A stretch of DNA of 64,000 bases from WLXB01 sp040221475 (GTDB taxonomy: Bacteria > Pseudomonadota > Alphaproteobacteria > Rhodospirillales > Rhodospirillaceae). The stretch covers positions 558,001 through 622,000 of the forward strand of contig JAVKEJ010000053.1 in NCBI GenBank assembly GCA_040221475.1, written 5' to 3'. The position numbers were made by a program, and so were the translations under genes. The notes beneath the pieces were generated by a model. The model saw only the letters and a list, made by a program, of their open reading frames with translations, ran no database searches and was not told the DNA's origin. Positions 25,669 to 34,731 of the stretch are shown here, piece by piece. Each line of letters begins with the position of its first letter. The stretch's first letter is position 1.

Positions 25669-25699
25669 AAAGCCCCGCTTCGGCGGGGCTTTATTTTGT
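25669..25699. terminator. Bidirectional Rho-independent terminator
   Basis: AAAGCCCCGC (25669-25678), loop TTCG, GCGGGGCTTT (25683-25692), followed by ATTTTG on the plus strand and by TTTCTATTT on the minus strand. It serves the convergent receptor gene and bpt. Confidence 0.9.
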
Positions 25700-25763
25700 C
25701 GGCATCTTAAAGTTTTAGGACGCGCAACGGGACATTTCGATTATGACGTTTAGGCCGGTGCTG

Positions 25764-26483
25764 TTAAGTGAGCGCTTCCCAGCCATTTGGGCCAAGAATT
25801 TCTAATGGCTTGAAGCGCTTCTTATAGGCCATCTTGGGGCTCTGTTCGATCCAATAGCCTAAATAGACATAGGGCAGACTGAGGGCGCGCGCATGCTCGA
25901 TCAGCCATAGGACCACGAAGTTGCCGAGGCCGGAATAGTCTGGTTCTGCCGAGAAGAAACTGTAGACCGCTGACAAGCCGTCCTTGGTTTGATCGGTCAG
26001 ACAGACGGCGATCAATTCACTCTCTGGTGTTCTGAACTCTACCAGATAGGTCTCAATAGGGCTGTCTTCGATCATCGCGCTGTATTCGTAAAACCCCATG
26101 TGTGCCATATCGCTGGACGCATGCCGGGAGCGCTGATAGTGGTTGAACAGTTCGAATTGTTCTGTGGTGGCCTGGGCAGGAACCACATGGGCGGTGATGT
26201 CTGCATTGGCTTTCCAGGTGCGGGCGAGACTACGGCGCAATTTGAAATCCGCAACGTTCACCCGGACCGGCACGCAAGCCTTACAGCCAGGGCAGGCGGG
26301 CGCATAGGCAATGGAATGACTGCGACGGAAACCGCCCTTGGCCAGCATTTCGTGAAGGGTGTCTGATTTTGGGCCGTTTAATTCGGTGACAATTTTACGC
26401 TCTAACCGGTCAGGCAGATAGGGACACGGCAAGGGAGCGGTGGTGAAGAAGAATTGCGGACGCGTAAGGGCTGTATATTCCAT
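25764..26483 (-). CDS. bpt: Aspartate/glutamate leucyltransferase
   Basis: N-end-rule enzyme that transfers Leu from tRNA-Leu to proteins with N-terminal Asp or Glu, marking them for ClpAP. The 239-residue protein belongs to the Ate1-like family. It has the cysteine cluster in APACPGCKACVPVRV, the N-terminal PCPYLPDR motif, RSRHASSDM, and the C-terminal YVYLGYWIEQSPKMAYKKRF block. Probably follows motB on the same strand after 130 bp. Confidence 0.93.
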   Translation of the reverse strand: MEYTALTRPQFFFTTAPLPCPYLPDRLERKIVTELNGPKSDTLHEMLAKGGFRRSHSIAYAPACPGCKACVPVRVNVADFKLRRSLARTWKANADITAHVVPAQATTEQFELFNHYQRSRHASSDMAHMGFYEYSAMIEDSPIETYLVEFRTPESELIAVCLTDQTKDGLSAVYSFFSAEPDYSGLGNFVVLWLIEHARALSLPYVYLGYWIEQSPKMAYKKRFKPLEILGPNGWEALT

Positions 26484-26613
26484 GAACCACTAAATCTTGT
26501 GTAACAGGATTATGCTCCACATTGCATAGCCCAGAGAGGGTTAGCAAGGGGTGAATCTTTGGAAAAGCTATAATTTGCGCGGTGTGTGGCGGTGAGGGCG
26601 CAGGCGGATTGAA

Positions 26614-27585
26614 CTAGTTTGGTGCACGCGGCTGGAGAAAGTCAGGCAAACGATCAAAGGCTTCTGCCGCAGAACCATCGTCGCGCAGCAGCACAATGCT
26701 GATGCGGCGGTTTTGCGGGGCTGTGGGATCGTCTTCTAACAGTGGCTCATTGGCGGCTTGACCGGTGACCTTCGCAACCCGTTGTTCGACCACGCCAAAG
26801 TCTTCCAATACCCGGCGCGTAGCAAGGGCACGGTCAGCACTGAGTTCCCAGTTACTGTAGCCAGACGGATCGCTGAACGGTGTGGCATCGGTGTGCCCGG
26901 TGATGCTCAGTTCGTTCGGCAGCTTTGCCACAACACGGGCCACCAGACTGATGATCTGCCGGGTGTACCCATACATCGCCGCACTGCCCGACGGGAACAA
27001 GGGCAGGCCATCTTGATCGACGATCTGGATGCGCAGACCTTCGGGTGTGTAATCAATCAATAGGCTCTCTGAGAGCTCCGCCAATTCAGGGATGCCTTGA
27101 ATGAGTTGCTCAAGTTCATCAGCGGCTTGTTCAAATTGTGCTTCCTGGCGTTCCCTCAAAGCTTCATCAATATCTTCTTCCGTCGGGTCGCGTGAGGGAC
27201 CTTCGCCGGGATCCGTGAGGTCTTGGCCGCCCGCGCCAACAGTGGGCGGGGGAAGCGGGACGACAGCAACACTGCCGGATTGGCTTTGCTGGGAGCCTTC
27301 GCCAATGGTCAACCCGCCAAGCATACCGCCTGCACCACTGCTGTTGCTGGAGGCTGCAATGGGCGTGAAGTAATTTGAAATGCCGCTCAAGGTGTCTTCA
27401 GACACAGAATTGAGCAGCCAGAGCAGAAGAAAAAAGGCCATCATGGCCGTTACAAAGTCAGCGTAGGCCACCTTCCACGCGCCACCATGGTGGCCATGGC
27501 CACCTTTCTTGATGCGCTTAACGATGATGATATTGCCGCCGCCGGCGCCACCACCACCCGAGCCGAACTCCGGGCGATCTGACAT
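26614..27585 (-). CDS. motB: Flagellar motor stator protein MotB
   Basis: Stator subunit that anchors the proton channel to peptidoglycan. It has 323 residues. After a glycine-rich start and GGAWKVAYADFVTAMMAFFL comes the single transmembrane helix with the proton-carrying Asp in YADF. A Pro/Gly/Glu linker leads to an OmpA-like domain with ITGHTDATPF, NWELSADRALATRRVL and NRRISIVLL. No motA is adjacent; in alphaproteobacteria the two genes are often apart. It lies 48 bp after the acylase gene. Confidence 0.94.
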   Translation of the reverse strand: MSDRPEFGSGGGGAGGGNIIIVKRIKKGGHGHHGGAWKVAYADFVTAMMAFFLLLWLLNSVSEDTLSGISNYFTPIAASSNSSGAGGMLGGLTIGEGSQQSQSGSVAVVPLPPPTVGAGGQDLTDPGEGPSRDPTEEDIDEALRERQEAQFEQAADELEQLIQGIPELAELSESLLIDYTPEGLRIQIVDQDGLPLFPSGSAAMYGYTRQIISLVARVVAKLPNELSITGHTDATPFSDPSGYSNWELSADRALATRRVLEDFGVVEQRVAKVTGQAANEPLLEDDPTAPQNRRISIVLLRDDGSAAEAFDRLPDFLQPRAPN

Positions 27586-27633
27586 GGAGTATAAAGTGCC
27601 TTCAACTCTTAACTAAGAGCTTGAATACTAAGG

Positions 27634-30045
27634 TTATTCAATTGCTTTGGCCAGTGGCAACAATGTTAGCTTTTCTGCGTTGGTCAGGGTGTGTGCCGGA
27701 GGTAAGGTCAGCATGCCCCCATCGCGCCAGGATTCATTCAAATCATCATAGTGGGGAGACGCCGGATGCCCAGATTGCCCGACCGCCGTGATGAACCGGG
27801 ATTGATCCAGATTTTCCAGGTCAAATATGGCGCGCAACCCGGCACCATGGGTGTTGAGAAACGGTGCACGACCACGGGCAGACCGGTAACCGCCACGATT
27901 GACCGTATTATCAGACCCATCGGCCTCAATTTCGACGGTGGTGAGCGCGGAGAGTCCGGGCACCATGCCAAAGAGCGGGTGAGCAAACTGAGCCCGGTGA
28001 AAGTCGCCCCAACGCCAAGTGAGCGGATCAGCGCCTGTTGTTTCGTCTCTCTCAGACAGCCACTTGAGCGCCTTTTCCAGTGCTTGAGACGCAATCTGTC
28101 CGCAGTCTTCCTTTGGTGCCGACAAGACATTGTCACACCAGTTTGATTGCCCTGTTAGGATGTTGCGCAAGAGAACAGGATTTACACCTCTCAAAGACGC
28201 ATAGGCTTCGCCGAGGTCGTCTTTGAGCAATCCTTCTTTGAGGAAATCGATCCAGCTTAAGAAGATCAATGGCTCAGGCCGGGCACGATCCATGGCGCCG
28301 TCCCAGGCGTGAAGGGCCGTAAGAACAGCGTTTGTGGTTTGGTTTTCTGAACGCGTTACATTTAGCAGACGCGGTAGAATATCGTGAACCGCGGTGGATA
28401 CGGCATCGGTTTGAATAGAAAGCATATCCTGCCATTTGGCTTGTTTTTGAGCGAGTTCATTCAATCGCCAGTCAATGCGCTCGGCGCGATAACCCGCCGG
28501 AAAGCTTGCGGCAATTAAATAGGGATAGTCTTCAGGCACAGGGCGATTATTGGCGTTGACCAAACGCCCAGAGGCTGGGTTCATGCTATGGGGCAGTTCT
28601 TCATAAGGCACCCAGCCTTGCCAATCATACTCTCCTGACCAGCCAGGAACCGGCACGGTGCCGTCTCCTGAGGCGCGGATGGGGACGAGGGCAGGAGCGC
28701 TGAAGCCGATCCCGCCAAAGCGATCAGCATACATGAAGTTCTGTTGTGGGCCTTCGAATTGGCTCAGGGCCTCTTTGGTGTCGCCAACAGACCTGCTTTT
28801 CGACATGTCATAGACAGCGTTGGCGGTGCGGTCGTCGTCTCTAAGCATGGTTGCCGCCAGGGCGAGCACTGTGTCTTGCGGGCTGTCACCGTTTTGAAAG
28901 GCGGCGAGATCGCTCACAACGGGGCCGTGACGGGTGCGTCTGACGCGAAGAGTCACCGGATCTGAGAACCTCACGTTTATGACTTCAGTTCGTTCCTCAA
29001 ACATAGCGCTGCCGGAAGGGGTTTCATATCCGCCATCGGCTGTGAGTTTTTCTATAAACAGATCTTGTAGATCAGCATGGGTGGTGGTCATGCCCCAAGC
29101 CGTATACATGTTGTGACCGATAATCGTAAACGGAACACCTGGTGTTGTGGCACCACTTCTGACCTCGCTCCCAAGCTCACCCCTGAACTGGCCGGGCCAC
29201 TCCAAACGGGCCAAGTACCAAATGATTGGGGCCTGATAGCCAAGGTGCGGATCGCTGGCGAGCAACGGTTTTCCGCTGTTTGTATGTTCGCCACTCAACG
29301 CCCAGATGTTTGAGGCTAAAGTGGGCGGGGCATAGGCATCAATAAGTTCGATTAAAGTGCCGGCAACCTGCGCCGGATTAAAATCGTGAGCGGCAAGGGT
29401 GGTTGGAGAGCCTGCCACCAAATCCGGCCACAGTTCTGCCACCCGTTGCGGAGGCAGGAGTTTTAGCAATTTGGCGCGGAGTAATTCATCACGCCAGTTT
29501 CCCGCCAAGGAAAGGCTCATGAGTTTCTGCCAAACCATGCTGTCTGCGGGACGCCACGGCTCGGGCGTGAACTGCAACAGCTGAAACTCTGGCGGTAGCG
29601 GTTGCTGGCGTGTTGCGAGCCATGCATTTACGCCCGCCGCATAGCGTTCAAGGACCATGCGTGTTTCAGGGGACAGGGCTGTGACGTTTTGTTCAGCATA
29701 TCCATATAAGCCAAGGGTTCGCATGAATTGATCCGAGCCAAGGGCCTGCTTCCCCAGTATTTCAGCAAGACGGCCGGCCCCAAGTCGGCGCATGAACTCC
29801 ATTTGAAACAGACGATCTTGGGCATGAACGTACCCCACTGCAAAATAGGCATCCCCTTCATTCTGGGCCTGAATGTAAGGAATTCCATTGTGATCGCGCG
29901 TGATGTCTATGTTGGCCTCGGGCCCGGGAAGTGTGATGTCGCCCGAAACACGGGGAAGGGATTGCCACGTCAGCCAGGAGGCTGATCCGATGACAAGGAC
30001 AACCAGGCATATAAAAAGTAGGGTTATGCGCTTCAGCCAGATCAT
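27634..30045 (-). CDS. Penicillin acylase family Ntn-hydrolase
   Basis: An amidase precursor of 803 residues that would self-cleave into alpha and beta chains. An N-terminal hydrophobic helix (residues 6-24) acts as signal or anchor, so the enzyme is periplasmic. GIPYIQAQNEGDAYFAVGYVH and AQDRLFQMEFMRRLGAGRLAE are typical alpha-chain blocks. The beta chain should begin at Ser245 in TLASNIWALSG, with GKPLLASDPHLG next. Relatives hydrolyse beta-lactams, acyl-homoserine lactones or other N-acyl amides; the substrate cannot be told from sequence. Upstream of motB and bpt on the same strand. Confidence 0.92.
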   Translation of the reverse strand: MIWLKRITLLFICLVVLVIGSASWLTWQSLPRVSGDITLPGPEANIDITRDHNGIPYIQAQNEGDAYFAVGYVHAQDRLFQMEFMRRLGAGRLAEILGKQALGSDQFMRTLGLYGYAEQNVTALSPETRMVLERYAAGVNAWLATRQQPLPPEFQLLQFTPEPWRPADSMVWQKLMSLSLAGNWRDELLRAKLLKLLPPQRVAELWPDLVAGSPTTLAAHDFNPAQVAGTLIELIDAYAPPTLASNIWALSGEHTNSGKPLLASDPHLGYQAPIIWYLARLEWPGQFRGELGSEVRSGATTPGVPFTIIGHNMYTAWGMTTTHADLQDLFIEKLTADGGYETPSGSAMFEERTEVINVRFSDPVTLRVRRTRHGPVVSDLAAFQNGDSPQDTVLALAATMLRDDDRTANAVYDMSKSRSVGDTKEALSQFEGPQQNFMYADRFGGIGFSAPALVPIRASGDGTVPVPGWSGEYDWQGWVPYEELPHSMNPASGRLVNANNRPVPEDYPYLIAASFPAGYRAERIDWRLNELAQKQAKWQDMLSIQTDAVSTAVHDILPRLLNVTRSENQTTNAVLTALHAWDGAMDRARPEPLIFLSWIDFLKEGLLKDDLGEAYASLRGVNPVLLRNILTGQSNWCDNVLSAPKEDCGQIASQALEKALKWLSERDETTGADPLTWRWGDFHRAQFAHPLFGMVPGLSALTTVEIEADGSDNTVNRGGYRSARGRAPFLNTHGAGLRAIFDLENLDQSRFITAVGQSGHPASPHYDDLNESWRDGGMLTLPPAHTLTNAEKLTLLPLAKAIE

Positions 30046-30150
30046 AATTATTTTGTGTCCTTGCGCCAGAAAAGCGTTCCTATATAGGATTTCTTAAGCC
30101 GCTTTACCCCATAATATCGTGACACTGTTGTGAATGAAGAGACTCCATCC

Positions 30151-30387
30151 ATGAAAAATGAAATCGATGACGGACGCGATGTCGAGGAATACCTCTTCGA
30201 GATTCGCGAAGTGGGTAACATCATGCGGGTTACCGTTATTGATCCCTACACTGGCATAGAGATTGTTGTGGTGGGGTCGCCGCAAATGAGTTTGTTTTCG
30301 CTCAAGATGAATGCGGTTCGCAAACTGAAGTACGTCATCGCCAAAAAAGAAAAAGAATACAAAGCGTCGCATTCAAACTGGGCATAA
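30151..30387 (+). CDS. Small DUF6898-like protein
   Basis: A 78-residue soluble protein: DGRDVEEYLFEIREVGNIMRVTVIDPYTGIEIVVVG split by a beta-rich core, then a helical, lysine-rich end (LKMNAVRKLKYVIAKKEKEY). I recognise it as like DUF6898, a family of unknown function common in alphaproteobacteria. GTG 30130 is an in-frame alternative start, seven codons upstream. It converges with the flippase gene, 19 bp away, and is divergent from the acylase. Confidence 0.72.
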   Translation: MKNEIDDGRDVEEYLFEIREVGNIMRVTVIDPYTGIEIVVVGSPQMSLFSLKMNAVRKLKYVIAKKEKEYKASHSNWA

Positions 30388-30406
30388 GCTGAGCTGAGCT
30401 TTTCTC

Positions 30407-31741
30407 TTAGGGCTCGTTTTTTTCTTTCAAGCGCGATCGCGCGAACAAGATCATCAATCCTATATTTGCCACAAACGTGGCAGTGACGGACGTTAAGGCG
30501 ACGCCTTGTACCCCAAAGGCCGTTTGCATCTTTGTGATTGCCAGAAGGTAGAGGATGATTCCTCCAACACCTGCGATGACATTGATGTGGGGGCGCATGT
30601 AGGTCAACGGGACCTCAACCAATTGCAATAGGGTGTTGGTCAAGCACCCCATTGATAAAATCATCAGGACAGGCCATGCACTCACAAACTCCGGCTCGAT
30701 GAGCGCCAAGATCTCTTTTCCTAATAAGAAAAAGAGCGCGACGATGGGCAGTTGAAGCATGATCAGGCGTTTGGCTGCAGACCACAGTTGTTGCAGCAAT
30801 CTGTGTCTGTCGCCGTCACGGACAGCTGACGCAACAACGGGCATGAGCATGGGGTAGAAGCTGAGCGCAATCTTCTCGACGATGGTGAGGAATTGTTGCG
30901 CCATACCGTAAATTCCGACGGCAGAGGTTGAAAAGAAATACCCAACCGCAAACGTATCAATGCGACTGACCAAAACGCGGACCAGATCATGGAGACAGGT
31001 ATAAGCCGAACTTTTAGCCATCATGATAAGGCGAGAGAGGGCGATGGGGCCAAGAACGATGCTGCGCCAGGTAAACACAAAATGGCAAAACGTGAGCGAA
31101 CAAAGCGCGGCCAATCCGAACGCACAAAAGAACGCGTAGACCAGACCTGCTTCTTTAAATCCGGCATAGAAAAAGGCGAGGCTGAGAACCGTGAGCGCGA
31201 TGGGTTCAACAAAACTACGCACAATTATTTCGTAACGCATCAGTCTCTTGGACAAGGTTGACGAGAGGCAGATGTCGGTCAACGAAATGAACGGGATGGC
31301 CCAAGATAAGAGGATCAGGTTTGAGAGAAGATCTTCAGCATCAAAGAAAGACAGAATAGGAAGCGCAAATATTTGCACCACAGCCACCAGGGTTAGGGAG
31401 AGTCCGAAGCCGAGAATCAGAGCGTGGCGCACAATTACTGCATTTTTTTTTATTGCATTGCTGTTTTGGTCGTCACCTTCTGACATGAAATGAAAAATTG
31501 TTCTTTTAAGACCAAAGGTCGATAACAGCGCGACGGTTTCAACGATGGCTGTCAGCAGAACATACTCGCCATAGGTGGACGTGCCGTAGAGGCGTCCTGC
31601 GATCAAAAGAAAAGGGATGCGTGCCGACAGCCTGACAAGAAACCCGAGAATACTGAGGGTCGAGCCGCGTTTGATGTCTTTTTTGTCCTGGTCAAGACGC
31701 TCTAAAGCAGATGGCACCGGGGTATCATCACACTGGGTCAT
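30407..31741 (-). CDS. Wzx-like polysaccharide/lipid flippase (MOP superfamily)
   Basis: A 444-residue inner-membrane protein with about 12 helices, starting LSILGFLVRLSARIPFLLIAGRLYG and GEYVLLTAIVETVALLSTFGLKR in the pattern of O-antigen/teichoic-acid exporters. Such proteins move lipid-linked substrates across the inner membrane. It is the last gene of a four-gene minus-strand operon, 32 bp after the CDP-alcohol phosphatidyltransferase, so an inositol-bearing lipid is a reasonable guess for its cargo. Confidence 0.82.
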   Translation of the reverse strand: MTQCDDTPVPSALERLDQDKKDIKRGSTLSILGFLVRLSARIPFLLIAGRLYGTSTYGEYVLLTAIVETVALLSTFGLKRTIFHFMSEGDDQNSNAIKKNAVIVRHALILGFGLSLTLVAVVQIFALPILSFFDAEDLLSNLILLSWAIPFISLTDICLSSTLSKRLMRYEIIVRSFVEPIALTVLSLAFFYAGFKEAGLVYAFFCAFGLAALCSLTFCHFVFTWRSIVLGPIALSRLIMMAKSSAYTCLHDLVRVLVSRIDTFAVGYFFSTSAVGIYGMAQQFLTIVEKIALSFYPMLMPVVASAVRDGDRHRLLQQLWSAAKRLIMLQLPIVALFFLLGKEILALIEPEFVSAWPVLMILSMGCLTNTLLQLVEVPLTYMRPHINVIAGVGGIILYLLAITKMQTAFGVQGVALTSVTATFVANIGLMILFARSRLKEKNEP

Positions 31742-31773
31742 TGGTGAACTCGTATGCTGAACGGCAGCACAGC

Positions 31774-32667
31774 TTATGCTTTGATTTGTGTTTTGAAAGC
31801 CATCGCAGCACTGCGATTGCGCTTTAAGAGCCAGAACAGGACAAGATTAAGGACAATGATCTCGTACATAAAATAGGCGAGGGGAGCGCCCAAAAGACAG
31901 AAGATGAAAATGCCAATGGTGCGGTTATTGGCGCTGAGGATCGACCACTTCAGAACGAGGCTACGAAAGTGGGCACGATAGGCGCGGGATACAGAACCAG
32001 AGGCGACTTGCTCGGTATGCTCGACAATAAGTTCGCGCTCCAACGCATAGGGGATCGGGCGGAACGGTTCCTGGACGGCTTTATACCCACGGGCGACAAG
32101 ACCCGCGATACCTGGTTGGTTTAACGCGTCAGCCTTTGACTCTAAAATTTGGGCGCGTGCCACAACACCACCTTCGCGAGTCCAGCGGATGTAAAATTCG
32201 CGTTGCATCTCAAATGCCGCGGCTTGAACGGCGTGGCATGCACCCGCTCCAAATACCGCGAACCAAACTTCATTGCCAAAAGAGGTGCTGAGGGCGATTC
32301 CGAGAGCCACGTAAACGCAAACGAATGTGACGTAGTCGCACACGCCATCAATAACAAAACCAGCGGCAGAGACTTGCCCTGTTTGCCGGGCCAGTTGCCC
32401 ATCTGCGCCATCAAAAATATGCCACCCAATCATGCAGACAAAGCCGAGAATACAGGCGAGGGTGCTTTGGTACTCGAAATAAAACCAGGCTGCGGTGACC
32501 CCCGAGAGCGCGCCCATAATCGAGACCGTGTTGGGGGTGATGCCCAAATGAATAAAAAAGGGGATCAGCGCCATGCTGATGCGGTGGATAAACAGCCGGT
32601 TGGTGGCCTCTTCGATGTCTAACTTTCGGAGTGCGTTTGCAGCCGTTGCTTCAGGTGTTTCAGTCAT
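31774..32667 (-). CDS. CDP-alcohol phosphatidyltransferase family protein
   Basis: Integral membrane enzyme that replaces CMP of a CDP-activated substrate with an alcohol. It has 297 residues from ATG 32667; the frame stays open 111 bp further but those residues are low-complexity basic sequence. The full family motif is present in two pieces: DGADGQLAR and, eight residues on, GFVIDGVCD, giving the four metal-binding Asp. About six membrane helices (e.g. GITPNTVSIMGALSGVTAAW, TLACILGFVCMIGWHIF). Next to an inositol-phosphate synthase and a nucleotidyltransferase, it most likely makes an inositol phosphodiester or phospholipid. Confidence 0.88.
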   Translation of the reverse strand: MTETPEATAANALRKLDIEEATNRLFIHRISMALIPFFIHLGITPNTVSIMGALSGVTAAWFYFEYQSTLACILGFVCMIGWHIFDGADGQLARQTGQVSAAGFVIDGVCDYVTFVCVYVALGIALSTSFGNEVWFAVFGAGACHAVQAAAFEMQREFYIRWTREGGVVARAQILESKADALNQPGIAGLVARGYKAVQEPFRPIPYALERELIVEHTEQVASGSVSRAYRAHFRSLVLKWSILSANNRTIGIFIFCLLGAPLAYFMYEIIVLNLVLFWLLKRNRSAAMAFKTQIKA

Positions 32668-32704
32668 AGGATGCTTTGTGTGACTGGTGGGGCGGCATTT
32701 TCTG

Positions 32705-33433
32705 TTATCGCGCCGTAGGGCGTTTCTCGACCATAGATTCTTGGGCGAGTGAGAGTAACGCGGGCGTATCGACATCAATCCAGGTGCGGTTGCCGATATC
32801 GCAGCCCGTCATGAGCCCTGCGGCCGCCAGAACGCGAATCCCGCCGGAGAGAGAGTCGTCATGATTTTCGGCAATGCTTTTTTCCAAGGCGTCAAATAAC
32901 CCTGGTGTGCTCCAGAACACACCCGTATCGAATGCATTGAAACCCGTGATTGTTTTTCCGATGTCGGTAATGAGGCCGTCTTTCACGAACACCTTGGTGA
33001 CATCGTCAATATCGACATGGGGGTTTTGTAATCGCAAATCCAAGCCCAATCGCGCCCCGTTTTTGGGTAGGGCGTCATGACGGACGATGGGAAGAATTTG
33101 CGGGTCGACCAAGTGATCCGCCATGAGAATGTGGAACGGTTCGTCGATCAATGGCTTGGTCGCAAGCACGGAGCGTCCATTACCAAGATGCCACTCGCTA
33201 TTTTCAACACATTCAATCGTGCAGTCTAATTGTGGGGCAAGGTTGTGAATGTAACGCTGTAAGGGGGCGCTATTGTAGCCGGTGACGATTGTAAAATGAC
33301 TGACGCCACCGTGCATCGCATTGAAAATCACACGTTCCAGGAGGGCAGTGCCTTCAACAGAGACCATTGGTTTGCTGGGGCCGATGGCGCGCATTCTGGT
33401 GCCTTGGCCGGCAGCCAGAATGATGGCTCTCAT
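32705..33433 (-). CDS. Nucleotidyltransferase, probable CTP:inositol-1-phosphate cytidylyltransferase
   Basis: A 242-residue NTP-transferase (GT-A-like fold). MRAIILAAGQGTRMRAIG is the nucleotide-binding signature with the catalytic Arg, SKPMVSVEG the Lys-Pro substrate loop, and ILMADHLVDP the metal-binding Asp region. Free-standing enzymes of this shape activate sugar phosphates, phosphocholine or inositol phosphate. The start codon overlaps the stop of inositol-3-phosphate synthase by one base (TAATG) and a CDP-alcohol transferase follows after 37 bp, which favours CDP-inositol synthesis. The substrate is inferred from context only. Confidence 0.78.
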   Translation of the reverse strand: MRAIILAAGQGTRMRAIGPSKPMVSVEGTALLERVIFNAMHGGVSHFTIVTGYNSAPLQRYIHNLAPQLDCTIECVENSEWHLGNGRSVLATKPLIDEPFHILMADHLVDPQILPIVRHDALPKNGARLGLDLRLQNPHVDIDDVTKVFVKDGLITDIGKTITGFNAFDTGVFWSTPGLFDALEKSIAENHDDSLSGGIRVLAAAGLMTGCDIGNRTWIDVDTPALLSLAQESMVEKRPTAR

Positions 33434-34569
33434 TAAGCGACGCCTTGCAGCTTCATATCTGCAATAAACGTTTCCGTCATCTCATAGGCAATATCGTCTT
33501 CGTGCTGGTTGGGGGGGTGCTTGCAGAAGTAGGCCGAGGGGCCTTCCAAGACACCGCCGACGCCGCAATCTAAGGCGACCTTACAACAGCGAATCATATC
33601 GATGGCCACACCGGCAGAGTTGGGGGAATCTTCAACAGAGAGGCGGAGCTCGATGTTCATTGGGACGTCGCCGAACAGACGGCCCTCGGCGCGTAAGAAA
33701 CAGACTTTGTTGTCGTTCTGCCAGGCCACATAGTCACTCGGGCCAATATGAATATTGTCTTCATCCAGACGCGTGCCGGCAACTGACTGAACGGCCTCTG
33801 TTTTGGAAACCTTCTTTGAGGCCAGACGCGTGCGATTAAGCATATTCAAGAAGTCTGTATTGCCGCCGGTGTTAATTTGATAGGTGCGGTCGAGTTTGAC
33901 GCCGCGCTTGTGAAACAGATTGGTCAGCACACGATGTACAATAGTGGCACCAACTTGGGCCTTAATGTCATCGCCGATGATCGGGAGTTTGCGGGCTTCA
34001 AATTTGGCACGCCACTCAGGATTACTCGCAATAAAGACTGGAATACAATTCACGAAACCAACACCAGCCTTTATGGCGCATTGGGCATAGAACTCTGTGG
34101 CGTCTTGAGACCCAACTGGAAGATAGTTGATCAAGACCTGTGTTCGTGAGGATTTTAATAGTGCAACGACATCCGCTTCAGTTGGCTCGGGCCGGTCAGC
34201 TGGAACAAAGGTTCTGGCGGGTTGATACTCGGCCATATGATCAGCGACACCATCTAGCAGACGCCCCATGCTGACTTTAACTCCACTGGGCGGGAGGTCT
34301 GGGGCAAATACTGTTGTGCAATTAGGTGGTGCAAAGATTGCTGTTGTGACATCCTGACCCACCTTGCGGTCGTCGATATCAAACGCCGCAACGATTTTGA
34401 TATCTGAAATGCTGTAGGGTCCAATTTTTTCATGGAGGACGCCGGAGCAGTCATCTAGGGGACGGTCTTTATAGTAATGTATGCCCTGGATCAGAGAACT
34501 CGCACAGTTTCCAACGCCAATAACAGCGACGCGAATTTCTTCGCTTCTTACTTCTTTAATCATATTCAT
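33433..34569 (-). CDS. ino1: Inositol-3-phosphate synthase
   Basis: Converts glucose 6-phosphate to 1L-myo-inositol 3-phosphate using NAD. The 378-residue protein is of the actinobacterial/archaeal length class. It shows the NAD site VAVIGVGNCASSLIQGIHYY, IVAAFDIDDRKVGQD, VLINYLPVGSQDAT, FVNCIPVFIASNPEW, GDDIKAQVGATIVHR, and INTGGNTDFLNM. GGGGGGA lies 5 bp before ATG 34569. It is first in the inositol operon and shares a 162-bp intergenic region with the divergent LptF-like gene. Confidence 0.95.
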   Translation of the reverse strand: MNMIKEVRSEEIRVAVIGVGNCASSLIQGIHYYKDRPLDDCSGVLHEKIGPYSISDIKIVAAFDIDDRKVGQDVTTAIFAPPNCTTVFAPDLPPSGVKVSMGRLLDGVADHMAEYQPARTFVPADRPEPTEADVVALLKSSRTQVLINYLPVGSQDATEFYAQCAIKAGVGFVNCIPVFIASNPEWRAKFEARKLPIIGDDIKAQVGATIVHRVLTNLFHKRGVKLDRTYQINTGGNTDFLNMLNRTRLASKKVSKTEAVQSVAGTRLDEDNIHIGPSDYVAWQNDNKVCFLRAEGRLFGDVPMNIELRLSVEDSPNSAGVAIDMIRCCKVALDCGVGGVLEGPSAYFCKHPPNQHEDDIAYEMTETFIADMKLQGVA

Positions 34570-34731
34570 TTGTTCCCCCCAGGCGCCGAATATCTCACAG
34601 TGGCGTGTTTTAAACCAGCAAACCTTTGCCAGAAATGTGATTGTCGCATGTGCAAACTAGAAAGGCTTGATAGAGGGTTCCTCGTTTTTGCGCCGTCTTC
34701 CCCACGAAGCCGGTTTCACTAGGATGACGTC

